From Rhizophlyctis rosea (taxonomy: Eukaryota; Chytridiomycota; Chytridiomycetes; Rhizophlyctidales; Rhizophlyctidaceae), in assembly GCA_027596075.1 (NCBI GenBank), contig JADGJC010000281.1:1-54739 (forward strand): 54,739 nucleotides of DNA, written 5' to 3'. Positions 22,865-34,625 of this stretch are shown piece after piece. Under the pieces are notes generated by a model that saw nothing but the letters and a program-made list of their open reading frames with translations, did not search any database and was not told the DNA's origin. The position numbers were made by a program, and so were the translations under genes. Position 1 is the first letter of the stretch. Each line of letters starts with the position of its first letter.

Positions 22865-23760
22865 TCAAGGAGAGAGATTGACAAGAAACGCACTTTCAGT
22901 GATCCCGCCCTGGCTCCTGTCAGATTCACAGAAGATAGCAGCGATCAGCGCAATGAGCTTTCGTGCAACATTCGAATTGCGTGGCCTTCGAACTTTGGTG
23001 GCCACCGAGGTGGGTTCGGAGGAAGTGAGGTAAGTCCCGGTGGAAATCTGTGTAAATATGCATTGCCAAGGACTCGAACGCATATGGTGGGGGATGCCGG
23101 TGTAAGTGTGGGTGCAGGCGTCGGGTGGGGGGTTCGCGTGGTTGAACACAGATCCGGCACGGATGTTAGGGAACTTCCGTTACAGATCCTCATTGCGGTG
23201 GAGAGATACGTGAAGATGTCGGCTTCATTGTTGCAGCCCTGATAGTAGATGCTGGTGGAGCAGGTCGGGGTTGGCGTTGGAGTAGGAGTTGGTGTTTGGT
23301 GTGAGCGTGGGTGACACCACGTCCGCACAGCTTGTCGCCTTCTCCCTGACGGGGGGACTACTGTACGGTAGAATGGTGTAGTGCAGTCGGATTGCCTGTC
23401 AGAACGGGGGCCTCCGGGTGAGGGCTGTCGTTACGAAGGCGGGAGGGACGACATTTGTACATCCCTTGGTGAAACCGTGAGAGTAGTGACGGCGAAATTA
23501 GCACACATCCGGCACGTGAGCGGGTTGGCGGTTGGAGTAGCACCCCCGTTTGTGCAGGAGATGACCTGCGTGGTGGTGGCATTACCCCCTAAATGTGTCA
23601 CAAGGGAGCCGCTGCGTCCACGCCGGAAGATGCACCACTCCTGGGACTTCCGTCTACGGGAGATTCTGGCGATATACGTCCCTAAAAACACGGTGATGAT
23701 ATCGGCCTTACCAATCAGACATCTTATGGACGAGCGGAAACCTGTGTGGAAGTTATGGAG
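22865..23760 (-). pseudogene. Relic of a Cys-containing, Thr/Pro-rich (secreted-type) protein
   Basis: Minus-strand frames carry two similar segments. One is ADIITVFLGTYIARIS (about 23705-23655), followed by a Cys-containing tail with TNGGATPTANPLTCRMC. The other is CNNEADIFTYLSTAMRIC (about 23245-23185), preceded by a (TP)n run and followed by PHPTPAPTLTPASPTIC. The A-D-I-x-T-x-x core appears in both, suggesting tandem domains joined by Thr/Pro linkers, as in fungal wall or surface proteins. Frame changes and stops separate the pieces, and I cannot place a start or signal peptide. A tail near 23015-22865 contains a hydrophobic KLIALIAAIF. The assignment to a surface protein is inference; no known domain is claimed. 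Confidence 0.35.
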
Positions 23761-24484
23761 AATTTATGGATATATGTAGCAGTCGAGATGACTAGCAACA
23801 CATGGAAGTGGCCATGAGCGTTTCCATCAAACACTGTCACTTCGCCTAACACATGAAAAAAAAAGGATGCAGTCGGTTTCCCGACTCTCCCACGAACGAT
23901 GAAACCCCTTTTTACGGTGTTGACTGAATCAAACGATGGGTACAAGAGTACAGTACAAATACAGAGCTTTCTTAATTTAATAGGTCTACCTCCATGGGCT
24001 TCCTGCATGTAAACTAAATGACAATGAGGTTTTGGCCTATGATGATTCCATAGACGAAGACAGTGGGAACTTACTTGTGCATACTGATTCGTGACGGGTT
24101 GACATAACCCCATGTCTAACTGGCATCAAAGTATTTTGTTCCAACGTCGGGGGGGAGAAAGGCCGGTTTGTTTACATTGCTGTGCCACACGCGGTTGCCG
24201 GCAGGAATTGACGGGATGCCAGAGGAAAGTCGACTTGTAAGACGGTTGACGATGACTGTCGAGAAGCCGGGGAGAGGGATGGTTGATGCGGCAGGAGCCT
24301 GCAACGGCTTGAGCAACGATGGTCTAGTATGAATGCTGTCTGGGAGGAGGGAGAAGTGGTGTTGAGCTTCCGGGAGAAGTAGTTTGTAAACGTTCAAGAA
24401 TGGGATTTAGGTTACCGACGTTGCAAACCCTTGACACCAACCTTGGATCAAAGACTAGGCTTAGGCCGGTAGACCTCAGCAGCT

Positions 24485-25065
24485 GAGACCACGAGCTGAG
24501 CAACTTCATATGGGGTTAGCGGTGAGAACCGCGTGCGGTGGTGAGGCACCGAGACAGAATGTCCTTGAATCTTCGCGAGGATGCAAAGCTTTGGCGGAGA
24601 GCGAGGATCCGGGGAAAGGGAACCAAGGACCTGAACAAATAAATCTAGTCAGTTACCGCTTTACCATGGAAGGTCTGACGCACCACTTCATAGAAACAAC
24701 GATGATATATACCTGGTGGGCACGAATGTCGAAGTTGATTTGTAGGAGAGATCTGATGAGACCTTCAAATGTTTCCATCGGCTGATGGGTATGGAGGTTT
24801 GACGGGTTGTTGCATACCGACTTCTGGCACACGCTTCGCTGAAGCCCACGCTTCGAACGCCCCACGTCATAGTTTCAAGTCACTGAAGGATAGTCGCCTT
24901 CCATGGGAGGGGTCATAGGATTGGGCGAACCAACTATGACGGGCTCCTTGAACCACAGGAGAAAGAGTCCTGAACAAAGTTCAAGCCCTAAAAGTCCATA
25001 TTTGTGTGTTCGGGATAGCTTCCTTCACGACAGTAACCCAAAGACTATGAACGGTGAAACACCCT
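24485..25065 (-). pseudogene. Fragments of a membrane protein gene
   Basis: On the minus strand a 'ctccag' acceptor (about 25055) opens a frame with two hydrophobic stretches: VSPFIVFGLLS, then an in-frame TGA, then KYGLLGLELCSGLFLLWF. It continues to MTPPMEGDYPSV before a possible donor. Two further open blocks follow: about 24835-24713, ending at a 'caggtatat' donor after GLIRSLLQINFDIRAHQ; and, after 'gttcag', about 24640-24485, containing TPYEVAQLVVSAAE and ending at 'gaggtcta'. The pieces have codon-like composition and plausible splice sites but include a stop, so the gene is probably dead. A multi-pass receptor is a guess only. Confidence 0.35.
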
Positions 25066-25626
25066 GGAGTTCAAAAAAAGGAATTTAGCGATCTTTGCCG
25101 ATGCTTTTTTACACCAAGAGTTGATATGGATGGGCCGTTTTTGACATACCTGGCGCGACTTGCAACGGCTTTGCATAAAGCAGCCACTGTAAACCCAGAA
25201 GTTTTTTGACATCGATTATCTACCAATGTCCATCAACGCCATGATCCAGCGATGCGAGCGTGGATGTTTCTTCACAAACTGTGTGCCGTGCTGAAAGTTG
25301 GGTTAAACAACAGTTGCTATAGTCAAAGGTGTTGAAGTTGCCAAAAAACAAAAAGAACGGAAAAGATGGTTCCGGGCAGCGGGCCACGCGCTTGGTCCGT
25401 CGCATCAAATTTTGATCCAATCAATCTAAATCCGGTCAGGATCAACACGTGTTGTTTGAGTGGCTTGCACGGCAACTACCAGAATGCTGGTGGTCTGTCC
25501 GAAGTCCGGACGGCCGTCAAACTGCTTCTTCTCGGGTTTTTCCCATCTTCAAATCTTCATGCCGCTCATTCTGGCGTCCTCGTAATTGCAACACGCAAAA
25601 CAGAAGAACACGTTCCATCAAACACA

Positions 25627-28600
25627 ATGCCCTTCATGAACCGTTCTGACCGTGCCAAAAAGAAAAAGAACAAAAAACAACTTGCACAGTTGAGCTCCAC
25701 CAACGAAGGCAACAATGATAGCAACGACGGCGGGCTTGGCGGGCGAGGACCTTCTATCGGTAAGCAACGTGAAGTGGGCCACACTTTTAACTGCTGAAAG
25801 ATAATTCCGATACTTCTGTAGACCGAAAACGAAGGCAAAAGTGCGGTGAAGCTCTGTTCCAAGCTATTGTGGAGGTACACGCTCACTGGGTAGATTTGTG
25901 TATATGGCTGTCGAATTGACATATCCCTTCCTGATTTTCAGGTTATGCAACATCAATATGCAACGAGTCCCATTCTAGCGCACATGCTGCTGACCCGCCC
26001 ACATGCACCCTTGTTAAAAATGGCGCTGGATTTATTGAGGAACCCGGAGAAAATAAAGCGTTACATGAACAATTCCCCAGATCCGCCGTCGTACCAGGTT
26101 AGTCACCATAGACATTTTGTGGTGTGTCCTCAGCTTTTTATAACTTCCCGGATGATAGGAAATTGAGATAGCATTAGAGGACGCGCGCTGGACAGGAAGC
26201 GTCGTAGCTCGTAATCTGAAACGACTGGCTGATGCGGAAGACACAAAGGATGTGCACCTGAGTGCATTTGTGACTAAGTGTACGTTGGTTCCCTTTTTTA
26301 CTGCCCGAGTCAAAATCTAACCTTCTCTTGAACTTCTTCCAGTTAACAACATGGGTCACTTCAATATGCGGCACTTTTTCCGCATGTCAAAACAACAATG
26401 GGCAAAGCTGAGTGTGCCGCTCCGAAGGGAAGTGCGAACGCTGACGAAATGGATGCGAGAGTGGTTTGATGTGGAAATTGACGTTGCGGAACTCGGCATC
26501 CATGTTGGCAAGGAGGCGATGGCCGACGACGACCTTATCCAACCTATGGACATTGATCAAAACGACAGCAGCTCTTCGTCCAATTCTGACAGCATTGACG
26601 ATCTCTGCCCTATAGCTGCTGCGAATGACAGCGGGCTTCCACTTCCTTCCGATGGCCAGTTAGCCCCACACGAACCCACTCTTGTCATTGACGACGACTC
26701 TGGTGCCATGATCGCTAATGGAAATGAAGAAGGTTCTGAACCGGGTGAAGATGACACCGACACCGACGAGGTTCCGTTCGGAGCGACCAACTACGAAGTG
26801 GGTCGTTGGAAAATAAAGGTTACCAGGAAGCGCGGGAAGCAACACCTCGCTATCATACATTCTGAAACTAACGAAACACTTGGCGAAAAGATTGCACGGC
26901 TGACCGCCAGAGGAGAAACCGGGGATATGTCACAGCTCCTTGCGCATTGTGGTATTCACATGGACAAATGTTCCCATCACCTCTATGGAGGTAAGTTTGT
27001 CTGTTCCATTAAGACTTCGCGAAGAGTGATCATCGCTAAGTTACGTATCAAGATACCGTTCAGCAAGAATGGAACGCGGTCAAGGAGAAGCTTTGTAAAG
27101 CGCATGACGCATACCTCAAAAGCGAACAACAAAAGTGGCTTGCCGATCCTATCGACGCCCTACGCCAGCGGATGTCGGAAAACGGTAAACGCAAGCTGCA
27201 TGAGAAGGTTGAGGAATATCTCCGAAAAGCTACCGTACACCATGCCTACTTTGAGGAGCGATACGCAAAGAAATGGAAGAAAGGGTCGCGAGTTCAGGCC
27301 AAGGATGCGTCTTGGTTCCCGGTGAAGGTGGGGCCAGAACGAGGCATTCATATCGCCCTTCTCCTGAAGTGAGTTAAATTCAACCACTTTATCTCGTTCA
27401 TCTTGAAACTTGATGTAACACTAAGCTACGAACCAAAATCAGACGAACTGGACCTGGCAAGAATGATAGGGAACTGCTGGGCATAGTTGAAGTCATTGAC
27501 GATTGTGTGCACCAATGTTTGCACAATGAAAAGATTCCGGACGACTACGCCGAGCTCCACGAACAGTTCAAATCGGTTCCATTGCGGACTTTTGGCGGAT
27601 GGAAACAGATCGCAAAGTATGTCATTTGCTCCTTTTGTTTTTAAGCTCCCATTCATTTGATGGCTTTGCAGACACCACCGAAACAGGGAGTTGCAGGCAA
27701 CAACATCTTTCACAACGAGCGACACCCTGACCATCAGTATGGGCCATGTGATGAAATTCAGGTTTTTTACCTTGAGGGATTTGAAGAAGATTGTGCACCC
27801 TTGGGTGAAGTGAGTATATAATCGTTCAGAGTCGTACCTCGCAAAGCGCTCAAACCCTCGAATAGGGCTATGAGGATCGTCCGCAGGGCCTCGATTCAAG
27901 CCAATTGGAATTGGGATCCGCCTGAAGCTCGAAGTATCCAAGAGCTACTTGGGCGGGCGCATCCTATCCTGCTATTCTCCGACAAGTCCAAGGAACAACA
28001 GAAAGCAACACGGCCCACAGATCGCGTTCCCCAGCAGGAGGACAGACGCAATATCAGCAGCCACAAGATTCAGCGCGAACCATTGTACATGTACAAGACA
28101 AGCATTGTGTTTGGTGATAGTGGTAAGGTTTTGGGGTTATTTCAAACGAGAAACACCGACCTGACTTTGTGGCCATTCAACTAGCCAACCCACCTTTGCA
28201 CTTTGACGACCGTACACTGGCACCCTCCGGCACATCCTCACGAAGGAGAAAGAGGCTGAAATCGACTATGAAGACAACAGCAAAATGCCCGGTTCGACCG
28301 TCTTCCCCCTTCACGGTCTTCAAATCGTCCCGGTCAACGGTCGCACCATCAAAGCCGACTTCCATGATAACCTCCACAGCTCAGCTGGAGCCGGTCCCGG
28401 TCGAAACTGTATGGTCAACTATATCAACAAACCACTCCTAAACGTCGCCATCCCCCAACAACACGTCGCGACGGAGAACGTCCTTTCCGCTTTCTACAAG
28501 CTCGACAACGAATCCGTCCAACCCAGCACTCAGAGGTCCGAGTACATTAATCCCGACAGTATGTCCGAGGAGGAAGCCCTCGCATTGACCTTGGACGATC

Positions 28601-29571
28601 TCACAGTGACCGAAGGCGCTGATAACACATTGACCGTGAAACGCAAAACCGGCAAAAAATGGTCCCGCGAGGAGTTGACGACCGCCTGCCATCACCATCT
28701 GCCGTGGTTCCCAAACACCGTCAGTACCAATAGGTTGAAAAACGTCCGAGATGCAGCGACGGCTTTGGCTATTTTGATCCAACTTAGGGAAAAGCGCGCG
28801 GTTAAGAAACCGGAGTTTGCAAGTCAGAAGGTGTGGGTGGAGTCTTTGATGAAGGGTACCAAGGGGGGCGGGGATGGGCAGGAGCCATTGAGTGACGGTG
28901 ACAGTGGGGGAAGCAATTGGGCATTGACAAATCTATTCGAAAGAAATCTCGACGTGAGCTCGGGACGGAAGAAGGCTCGACGGAAGGGGAAAGCAAAAGC
29001 CAAACCAAGTGATTCGGGAAGTGATGAACAGATGGAGGACCGGCCCGGATCAGTTGCCAGCGGGGATGATGACGATGGCGACGTCTTGGTTGCTTCAAGC
29101 AATAAGAAACCGAAAGGCCAGAAGCGTGCAAGGAAAGAGAACACTTCCCCGCGTCCGGAACCAGCAAAACGTCGAGGTCCACGAAAGCCGAAGTCACCAT
29201 GTCCTCCTCCTTCCTCCTCCTCCTCCTCCTCCTCCTCCTTATCCTACGTATCCTCCTGTGCCGAAAGCGACAATGACAACAACAGCGACCACTTTGATAT
29301 GCCGTCATTCGATGACGATGACGACGAGGAGCAATCATCCCCCTCGGACTCAGATATGAACGAGGAGGAGTTTCACGAGAAATTGAGAACAGTGGCGGGT
29401 GTACATCAGATGGCGCATGAGCGTGACAGAGGTGAGGATGTCTGCTCGAAAACAGGTGCCGGGTGATTTTACTAATGTGATATACTAGCTTCCACACTCT
29501 CGCCAATTGAGAGAGCCTATCGCGCCAATGTCATCGAAAGCTTCAATTTGCGTAGTTTTGTTAGGAGATGA
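25627..29571 (+). CDS. Large multi-exon protein of unknown function (one frame break)
   Basis: Assembled exons: 25627-25759, 25822-25874, 25942-26097, 26168-26279, 26343-26990, 27053-27368, 27443-27616, 27672-27809, 27866-28122, a tenth from 28185, and 29489-29571 after an intron at 29432-29488 (gtgagg...tactag, with an actaat branch-like site). Phases match through 28122, giving 662 codons. The tenth exon starts in one frame (ANPPLHFDDRTLA) and must switch to another (HILTKEKEAEIDYEDNS) between about 28211 and 28260. A 1-bp indel fits best; otherwise a 41-bp intron at 28212-28252 is needed. Total about 1,100 residues. Features: Lys-rich N-terminus (KKKKNKK), an acidic Ser/Asp stretch near residues 210-280, Lys-rich helices, and a basic (RKKARRKGKAKAK) plus poly-Ser/Asp-Glu C-terminal tail. 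It looks nuclear. I recognise no domain. Confidence 0.7.
29213..29242. repeat. In-frame TCC triplet tract (poly-Ser)
   Basis: About ten TCC-rich triplets in the C-terminal coding exon of the unknown gene encode a run of about 11 serines. It lies within an acidic, low-complexity tail. Confidence 0.85.
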
Positions 29572-30217
29572 AGTACCCTGCAATTGGAATACCTTCTGCC
29601 AGTTTCATCAGTATAGAGCAGGTATTCCTGTACATTACTTTCCTGTATATATAAGAAGCGTGGATCTCTCTTGCATTGATCTTGGTCTCTGGATAGACGT
29701 CTTCATTGAGATTGATGTCTAAGGGACTTTCCAGACGTTCGATAAGAAGGGGGGAGCGTTTCTGAGAAGTGCCTAACCCTCTCAATGCGAGCTGTCATCA
29801 GCTCTTTGGTCAATTGTAACGGCTGCTAGAACCTGCGGAAAGATCTTGGGAAATGGAGGTGATTTGTCTTGATAGTCATGCATGAATGGATGATGCGATC
29901 AGGATCCTGCCGAGGGAGGTTGTTGGCAAAAGTAAACAAATCCATATTCGGACGTTGTTGTTGCTTCGATCACAAATCAACATGCGTGATTGATTGAGTT
30001 GAATGTGGCAGGAGGAGAGAGAGCTCCGATCGCCGGCAATTGGATGGCATCTCCTCATATCTGCCGCCGACTGCTTGGACTGCGTCCTGGACGACACCCT
30101 TCTGTTCAGATAGATGTGAACGATTTTTTTCTGACCAGAAAACTCATGAGGCTTTGAAAAGCGCCGTCAAACGCTCGTCCATTACACCTACGGATAACGG
30201 GGAAGCCTTCCATCGCG
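29572..30217. other. Intergenic, nothing seen
   Basis: Between the stop of the large unknown gene and the next start. The 74-codon minus-strand frames have random composition. It probably holds the 3' UTR of one gene and the promoter of the next. Confidence 0.5.
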
Positions 30218-30528
30218 ATGTCCTTTGATTGGACGGCCGTGGAACAGCGGGAGAGGAACAAACTGGACCGTGACCGGGAGTTGAAGGATTTCCTCCGAGT
30301 TCAGCAAGAGGAGGCGAAGGATCGGTATGTGAGTTTTTGAATAAAAATTTAATGCTATGATTTTTGCATGGTCTTTGGAATTTATTAGTGCTTCAATTCT
30401 GTATGACGTGCAGGAAGAAACGTGAACGTCGAGGCGACCTAGATGATTTCAAATCATTATTTGGCGGGGTAGCAAGGGTTGGACGTAGTGAGATGCCGCA
30501 AGTGGTGGGTGCTTTGTCGGAATGGTAG
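30218..30528 (+). CDS. Small highly charged protein, 73 residues, two exons
   Basis: ATG at 30218; exons 30218-30324 and 30414-30528, joined across an 89-bp intron with gtatgt donor and gcag acceptor. The total of 222 bp gives 73 codons plus TAG, in phase. The protein starts MSFDWTAVEQRERNKLDRDR, is dominated by Arg/Lys/Glu/Asp, and is predicted helical up to about residue 50, then Gly-rich with a hydrophobic end (PQVVGALSEW). No family is recognised. It ends 162 bp before the start of the coiled-coil gene on the same strand, so the two could share expression, but I see no evidence for one transcript. Called real because the intron splices in phase and codon use looks biased; the small size keeps confidence moderate. 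Confidence 0.5.
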
Positions 30529-30689
30529 ACCAAGATTGATGGTAGATGGGAAAAGATGGATGGATCATCAAGTTATCATTACCAACACATCTAAGCATTT
30601 GTTGGAATTAGTCCTTAGCACGAGAGCCGCCTTCTACCCGTCCTCCACCTCGCATACAACATCCACGCACTCCTCCCATAACGCCCCCA

Positions 30690-33600
30690 ATGTCCGCACC
30701 CTCCGCACTGCCACCACAATCTACTATGCCACCTCATCAATCATCACTAACTTACCCATCGTACACATATGATCCACCACCATCCGCGAACACCATACCA
30801 TCATCCCTAACACCTTACGATCCCCGAATAACCCGCCTCGAAAGTGACCTCACTACCGGACGCACACTCCTACAACATCTTCACGCAAAGCTTGATAACC
30901 TTACACAAACACTCACCGCCACCCAGTCCCGCCTCGCAACCCTTGAATCTTCCTCATCCTTTACGACCTCTCACTCCAACGACACCGATCGAGTTGTGGT
31001 GCGGCATGACGAAGCGTTATCACGTGTGGAACGTGATGTGGGACAGGTGCGGGCGGGATTAGGTGATATTGCCGAGCGGGTGAAAGCAGGAGAATGGTCC
31101 ATATCGGAAGAACGCGGAACGATTGGTAATATGCGGGAGGAGGTCCTTCGGGTCCGACGCATTCTTGACGGGATTGTGGGTCGGGTGGGTAGTCTTGATG
31201 GAGATGTGCGGAGTGTTGAGAGAGGCGTACGGGACATGACTCACTCCCTGGAATCCATGTCAACATCCAATGAAACATCCCTTGATTCCCTCCTCCGCGA
31301 AATCTCTGATCTCCGCAGTGGCCTTGAGTCTGAACTCCGATCCAAGACGACTTTCGAGTCGTCCGTGCGTGGCATGGTGGGAGAGATCCGACGGGCTCTG
31401 CAAGGTGTCGAAGTGACTTTCGGAGATCAAATTGGGTCCTTACGGTCGGAGAATGCAAGAAACCTGGATCATGAACGTGCCTCGCGTGAAAACGATACCA
31501 ATCGCCTGATCGAAATGCTTAAATCGCATTCGCTTTCAATACGGGATCAGCATACAGCCTCCATCGCAACTCTCCAATCCCACCTGACATCGCTCGATAC
31601 CAGCATCACCACTGAATCAGCAGCTCGTGCAAAACTCGAATCCACTCTGAGATCCGAGATGGAAGACTCTCTCCGCTCCCTCAATGGCAGTCTTCAAAAT
31701 AGCATACGCGATATGTCCGTCCAGTATGGAGAGTTGAAAACCCACTTCACAACAGCCATCAAAACACTCCAAGAGTCCGTACTCTTGGTTGAAAGAACGG
31801 CAACACAAAAGTCTCTCCAACAAGATGATGTTCTGCGAGCGGAAATTGGGAGTCGGGTGGCGCTTGAGCAGAGGGTTGAAGGACTTCCACCAGAGCTTCG
31901 AGGTATGATCATAGAAGCAGAGGAGCGGGTTTTGGGACGTGTGGAGGAATGTCGGGAGCTTACAAAGGAAGAATCTGGGCGGCTGGAGGATGAGTTACGG
32001 AAATGCGAGGAGAGAGTTATGACGAAGGAGAGGAAAGAGGTGGATGATTTGGAAGTGCAAATTACTCAGTTGAGACGACGGGTGAAGGATTCTGATGTTG
32101 AGACAAAGGAAAGGTTCAAGGGAGTAGATGCCCACATTGCTCGGGTTGAAACAGAAATGAGTAAAGAGGTCGAAGGTATTCGGGAAGAGGTTGAAAAGGT
32201 TCGGGGAGATATGCGACGGGATTGTGAGAGTGTTAGGGAACGCTGTGAAGAGGTGGAGCGAAACGGAGAGGATGTGCGGAAGGACGTGGAGGGGAAATTG
32301 GAGGGTAATAGGAAGATGGTGGATCAAAATCTTGAGGCGGTCAAACGGGAGCTTTCTTCAAGACCAACATTCCACGACGTCCGGCACGCCGAAGGAAGAG
32401 TCGCTGATAATATTCGTGACTTACGTGAGCGGATACATCAGAATGAACAGACAGTGGTCGATGTAAGGAGTATATTGGGCACAAAGGCAGGGAAAGAAGA
32501 TCTGAATAACCTGGAGACACGGTGCAATGATAAGTTTGGGATGATTGGAAGTCGCGTTGAGAAGTGTGAAGGTGCTATTGTGGAAGGACGGGAAGTCATG
32601 AAGTTCGTGGCGACAATGGACGATTTGCGTAAGAGTATTCGCAATGTTAATAGCGTGATGGACGAAGTGGTACAGCGGGGCGATGAGACTCGTGGGGAAG
32701 TTGAGACCTTGAAATCTGAACGACCGACCAGAACTGAAATGAATGGACTAGAAAAACGGTTGGATGAGAGGTTGGAAAAAGTTGATCAACGGGTTGGGAA
32801 GAACGAAAAGGACCTTGCACACTTCCACACCACACAGAAAGACCTTGCAACCACCAAACAAGTAGCAGAAGCAACCTCTCAGCTCGAATCCCGCATTACC
32901 ACCCTCTCCCACTCAGTCTCAGAAACACGCACCCACATCACAACCTCCCAATCCGCTCTCCGCACAGACCTCGAGCAATCCCTGTCAGACCAAACAAACG
33001 CTCTGTCCGTTGATATTGGGGCCCTTCGAAAGCGAATGGAAGAAGTCGACGGCAGTGTCGAGAGCATGAAAATCCGCATTTCCGACACAGATCAAGCCCT
33101 CCGTGAGCGAGTCAACGACCAAGATCGACAAACTGGCGAAATCCTGCGTGAACACGATAACAAAATCAATGCCATACGAAGTGACTTGTCGGGTCGGGTG
33201 CAAAATGTGGATCAAAAAGCAACTACCTTGGAGAATCGTGTGGAAACCATTGAAGAAGGGAACCGATCAGCAATTGAAGGTGTTCGAGGCGAGATGGGAA
33301 AGCACCACGACACGCTTATTGGACATATTTCTGGGTTGCGGGAAAGCTCTTCTGGGTTTGTTGGGAGGGCAGAGTTTGATAAATGGAGAGGGGAGACGGT
33401 CGGAGGTGTCAAGAAGTTGGAAACCAGGTGTGATGTTTTGGAGGTGGAGAACGGACAGGTGGGGCGGAGGGTCGAAGAAGTTGATCGGGATAGTCGGGAG
33501 CGAGATAAAGAGTTACGGGGAGATGTTGAGAGGGTATTCAATGAGAGGGGCAGGGAGTCTCATGTGGTTCGAGATGCACTCCTTAGACGGGTTGAGGATG

Positions 33601-34625
33601 TGGACAGCCGGGTTGCAGGAGAAGCGAAAAGGGTTGAAGGTATTGAGGCAGAGATGTGGGAACAAAGGTTGGAAAGTGATGCCAGGCGAGGACAGATTGA
33701 GCGGGTAGAGCGAGATGTTGCGGGAGTGAAGGTTGACATGAAGGAGTTTGTGAGGAGAGGAGATGTTGACGGAATTGTTCACGGGAAACTTGAGGGGGTT
33801 CAAAGAAGGGTGGGAGCGATGGAGAAGGAAGTCGAGGGCGTTAGGAGGGATCTTGAGGTTGCCAAAGTTGAAAGAGGGTCCAGCGGAGGATATGCTATAG
33901 GGCAGCATCAGTTTGGAACAATGGCAACATTACCCTTACCACCCCAACACGCAACAGCTGTTTTCCCTCCTTCAGCAGTAGCTCAAAGCCAACTCAATCC
34001 CGGCACGTTCTACAAGCCAGCGCATTTAGCCTTCACAACCCCAACCCCCACAAATGATACTGTAGCCCCGCATCAAAATCCTCCCTCATCACCCTCGCCG
34101 CTTCGCAGTACAACACCGAGCCGCCGCATCAGAACGCCGCCAGGCTCGACGGCCCATACCTCCCAACCAACAAATTTCACCACACCAGCACCACTGACCA
34201 CCATTCCCACTACAACTCAAACGACAATACTGCATCCCGCAAAATCACCGCCACAACAGACAACCACAACGTCTACCCAAACCCGCGCCGCGATACCTGC
34301 AGCTTCAATCTCTCCACCAGCAGCACCATCATCACTTCCACCAACAACATACGTAACAACGACCACCACAACAACAGCACCATCAACACCCCTTCCCACA
34401 TCTAATCGCCGACGCAGCAGCGGCAACCTTCTCCAAACCGTCAAACAAGCTGTCACTCGCTCACGTACAGGTAGTGCCAGCAATCTCCTGGCGCCTTCTT
34501 CGCAGCAGGCTGTGCCGGCACCAGTCATCAACGAGCGGCTGGAGCGCGTGGCGGATTTGGCCAAGGGGAATGAGGAGTTGAGGAATGGGAGGGGCAGTAT
34601 TAGTGTTCCCAGGAAGGAGTTCTGA
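30690..34625 (+). CDS. Long coiled-coil protein, 1311 residues, single exon
   Basis: Uninterrupted ORF from the first in-frame ATG after the stop at 30609. Residues 1 to about 45 are Pro/Ser-rich and disordered. From about 46 to 1070 the sequence is almost continuous heptad-type helix: Leu/Val/Ile at a/d positions, many E-x-R-V and V-E-x-x-V-R patterns, and segments such as RDMTHSLESMSTSNETSLDS and VEEVDRDSRERDKELRGDVE. The remainder to 1311 is a Thr/Pro/Ser-rich disordered tail, ending in a basic-acidic helix (INERLERVADLAKGNEEL). No motor, kinase or other catalytic domain is visible. The composition suits a structural, cytoskeletal or basal-body/flagellar scaffold, which would fit a zoosporic fungus; this is inference. 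Absence of introns over 3.9 kb is unusual next to its intron-rich neighbours. Confidence 0.85.
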   Translation: MSAPSALPPQSTMPPHQSSLTYPSYTYDPPPSANTIPSSLTPYDPRITRLESDLTTGRTLLQHLHAKLDNLTQTLTATQSRLATLESSSSFTTSHSNDTDRVVVRHDEALSRVERDVGQVRAGLGDIAERVKAGEWSISEERGTIGNMREEVLRVRRILDGIVGRVGSLDGDVRSVERGVRDMTHSLESMSTSNETSLDSLLREISDLRSGLESELRSKTTFESSVRGMVGEIRRALQGVEVTFGDQIGSLRSENARNLDHERASRENDTNRLIEMLKSHSLSIRDQHTASIATLQSHLTSLDTSITTESAARAKLESTLRSEMEDSLRSLNGSLQNSIRDMSVQYGELKTHFTTAIKTLQESVLLVERTATQKSLQQDDVLRAEIGSRVALEQRVEGLPPELRGMIIEAEERVLGRVEECRELTKEESGRLEDELRKCEERVMTKERKEVDDLEVQITQLRRRVKDSDVETKERFKGVDAHIARVETEMSKEVEGIREEVEKVRGDMRRDCESVRERCEEVERNGEDVRKDVEGKLEGNRKMVDQNLEAVKRELSSRPTFHDVRHAEGRVADNIRDLRERIHQNEQTVVDVRSILGTKAGKEDLNNLETRCNDKFGMIGSRVEKCEGAIVEGREVMKFVATMDDLRKSIRNVNSVMDEVVQRGDETRGEVETLKSERPTRTEMNGLEKRLDERLEKVDQRVGKNEKDLAHFHTTQKDLATTKQVAEATSQLESRITTLSHSVSETRTHITTSQSALRTDLEQSLSDQTNALSVDIGALRKRMEEVDGSVESMKIRISDTDQALRERVNDQDRQTGEILREHDNKINAIRSDLSGRVQNVDQKATTLENRVETIEEGNRSAIEGVRGEMGKHHDTLIGHISGLRESSSGFVGRAEFDKWRGETVGGVKKLETRCDVLEVENGQVGRRVEEVDRDSRERDKELRGDVERVFNERGRESHVVRDALLRRVEDVDSRVAGEAKRVEGIEAEMWEQRLESDARRGQIERVERDVAGVKVDMKEFVRRGDVDGIVHGKLEGVQRRVGAMEKEVEGVRRDLEVAKVERGSSGGYAIGQHQFGTMATLPLPPQHATAVFPPSAVAQSQLNPGTFYKPAHLAFTTPTPTNDTVAPHQNPPSSPSPLRSTTPSRRIRTPPGSTAHTSQPTNFTTPAPLTTIPTTTQTTILHPAKSPPQQTTTTSTQTRAAIPAASISPPAAPSSLPPTTYVTTTTTTTAPSTPLPTSNRRRSSGNLLQTVKQAVTRSRTGSASNLLAPSSQQAVPAPVINERLERVADLAKGNEELRNGRGSISVPRKEF

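Noticed and set aside
28802..29506. 234-codon minus-strand ORF
   Set aside because: Antisense of the low-complexity C-terminal exon of the large unknown gene; Arg/His/Ser-rich composition from complementing Asp/Glu/Ser codons.
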